Assembly (NCBI GenBank): GCA_964583185.1
Contig: CAZOVL010000072.1
Location: 1 to 14,631, forward strand
Length of the DNA: 14,631 nucleotides
Source: Bacteroides_E sp964583185
GTDB taxonomy: Bacteria; Bacteroidota; Bacteroidia; Bacteroidales; Bacteroidaceae
Direction of reading: 5' to 3'
Shown: positions 14,250-14,631 of the stretch, piece by piece
Position numbering within the stretch: position 1 is the first letter of the stretch
Layout: every line of letters starts with the position of its first letter
Position numbers and translations under genes: made by a program
Notes under the pieces: generated by a model
Told to the model about the DNA's origin: nothing
Seen by the model: only the letters and a program-made list of their open reading frames with translations
The model's database searches: none

Positions 14250-14631
14250 ATGAATTCTAAAGCTAAAATAACATTAATCAAGGTGGGAGGTAAGGTGGTG
14301 GAGGACCAGCAAAGTCTGAACCAGTTACTTTCCTCTTTTACTCAGATAAAAGGGTATAAAGCTTTGATTCATGGTGGAGGAAGATTAGCAACCCAGATAG
14401 CTGAAAAGTTAGGTGTAGAGACCCAAATGGTTGATGGTCGGCGAATTACTAGCGATGAGATGCTTGAGGTGGTGACTATGGTCTATGGTGGATTAGTGAA
14501 TAAAAGCATTGTGGCTGCTCTACAAGCTAAAGGGATAAATGCCTTGGGTTTAACAGGAGCAGACTTAAACTGTATTTTGTCGGAAAAAAGACCGGTAAAA
14601 GAGATTGATTATGGTTGGGTAGGTGATGTAA
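14250..14631 (+). CDS. argB: acetylglutamate (or succinylglutamate) kinase, N-terminal part
   Basis: The open frame runs off the window after 127 codons, about half the usual length. It starts MNSKAKITLIKVGGKVVED, the ATP-binding start of the amino-acid kinase family (KVGG, 11-14), followed by LIHGGGRLATQI (38-49), where the second glycine loop sits, then MVDGRRITSD (60-69) and GLTGADLNCI (103-112). These are ArgB landmarks: phosphorylation of N-acylglutamate, the second committed step of arginine synthesis. Bacteroides species are known to use N-succinyl instead of N-acetyl intermediates at the transcarbamylase step, so the substrate here may be N-succinylglutamate; that cannot be read from this fragment. 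The gene is 7 bases downstream of speA and co-transcribed with it. Confidence 0.93.
   Translation, partial: MNSKAKITLIKVGGKVVEDQQSLNQLLSSFTQIKGYKALIHGGGRLATQIAEKLGVETQMVDGRRITSDEMLEVVTMVYGGLVNKSIVAALQAKGINALGLTGADLNCILSEKRPVKEIDYGWVGDV

Overview
The window reads as an ordinary, gene-dense chromosomal stretch from a member of the Bacteroidota, most likely the order Bacteroidales. Four things point there. The DNA is AT-rich. Upstream of many genes there is an exact match to the Bacteroidota -7 promoter element TAnnTTTG, in two cases with a TTG/TTTG -33 element 19-20 bases upstream. Most genes lack a strong Shine-Dalgarno sequence. The protein families are typical of the group: DUF4491, DUF4254 paired with a GT9 transferase, a viroplasmin-RNase H fusion, and SpeA next to ArgB.

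Layout, left to right. 1-3128 (+) is the distal end of a surface-polysaccharide (O-antigen or capsule type) locus: a possible membrane-protein tail, then three packed glycosyltransferases (GT2-like/GNT-I-like, GT4, GT2). A sirtuin deacylase (3114-3812, -) converges on the last of these and overlaps its tail. After a gene-free stretch of about 500 bases comes a lipoprotein FKBP-type prolyl isomerase (4316-5182, +) with a clear terminator. An Lrp/AsnC regulator and a small DUF4491 membrane protein then form a two-gene operon (5329-6128, +), followed by a CAU-anticodon tRNA with its own promoter and a terminator that looks bidirectional.

6360-10027 is an envelope block: a GT9 (heptosyltransferase-like) gene and a DUF4254 gene in one minus-strand operon, divergent from an MsbA-type ABC exporter on the plus strand. 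A strong terminator and a GC-rich cluster of nested palindromes (10102-10247) separate the exporter from a convergent RNase H gene (10253-10885, -). The last part, all on the plus strand, holds a nitroreductase-family oxidoreductase, shikimate kinase (aroK), biosynthetic arginine decarboxylase (speA) and the start of acetyl/succinylglutamate kinase (argB), which runs off the edge.

The genes fall into functional groups. Sugar transferases and a lipid/LPS exporter serve envelope building. An FKBP chaperone probably works in the periplasm. aroK serves aromatic biosynthesis, and argB plus speA link arginine synthesis to polyamine production. No transposase, phage gene, CRISPR array or defence system was seen. 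I do not see a convincing new multi-gene system. The feature least explained by known genes is the palindrome cluster at 10102-10247; the uncharacterised pairs DUF4254-GT9 and Lrp-DUF4491 come next.
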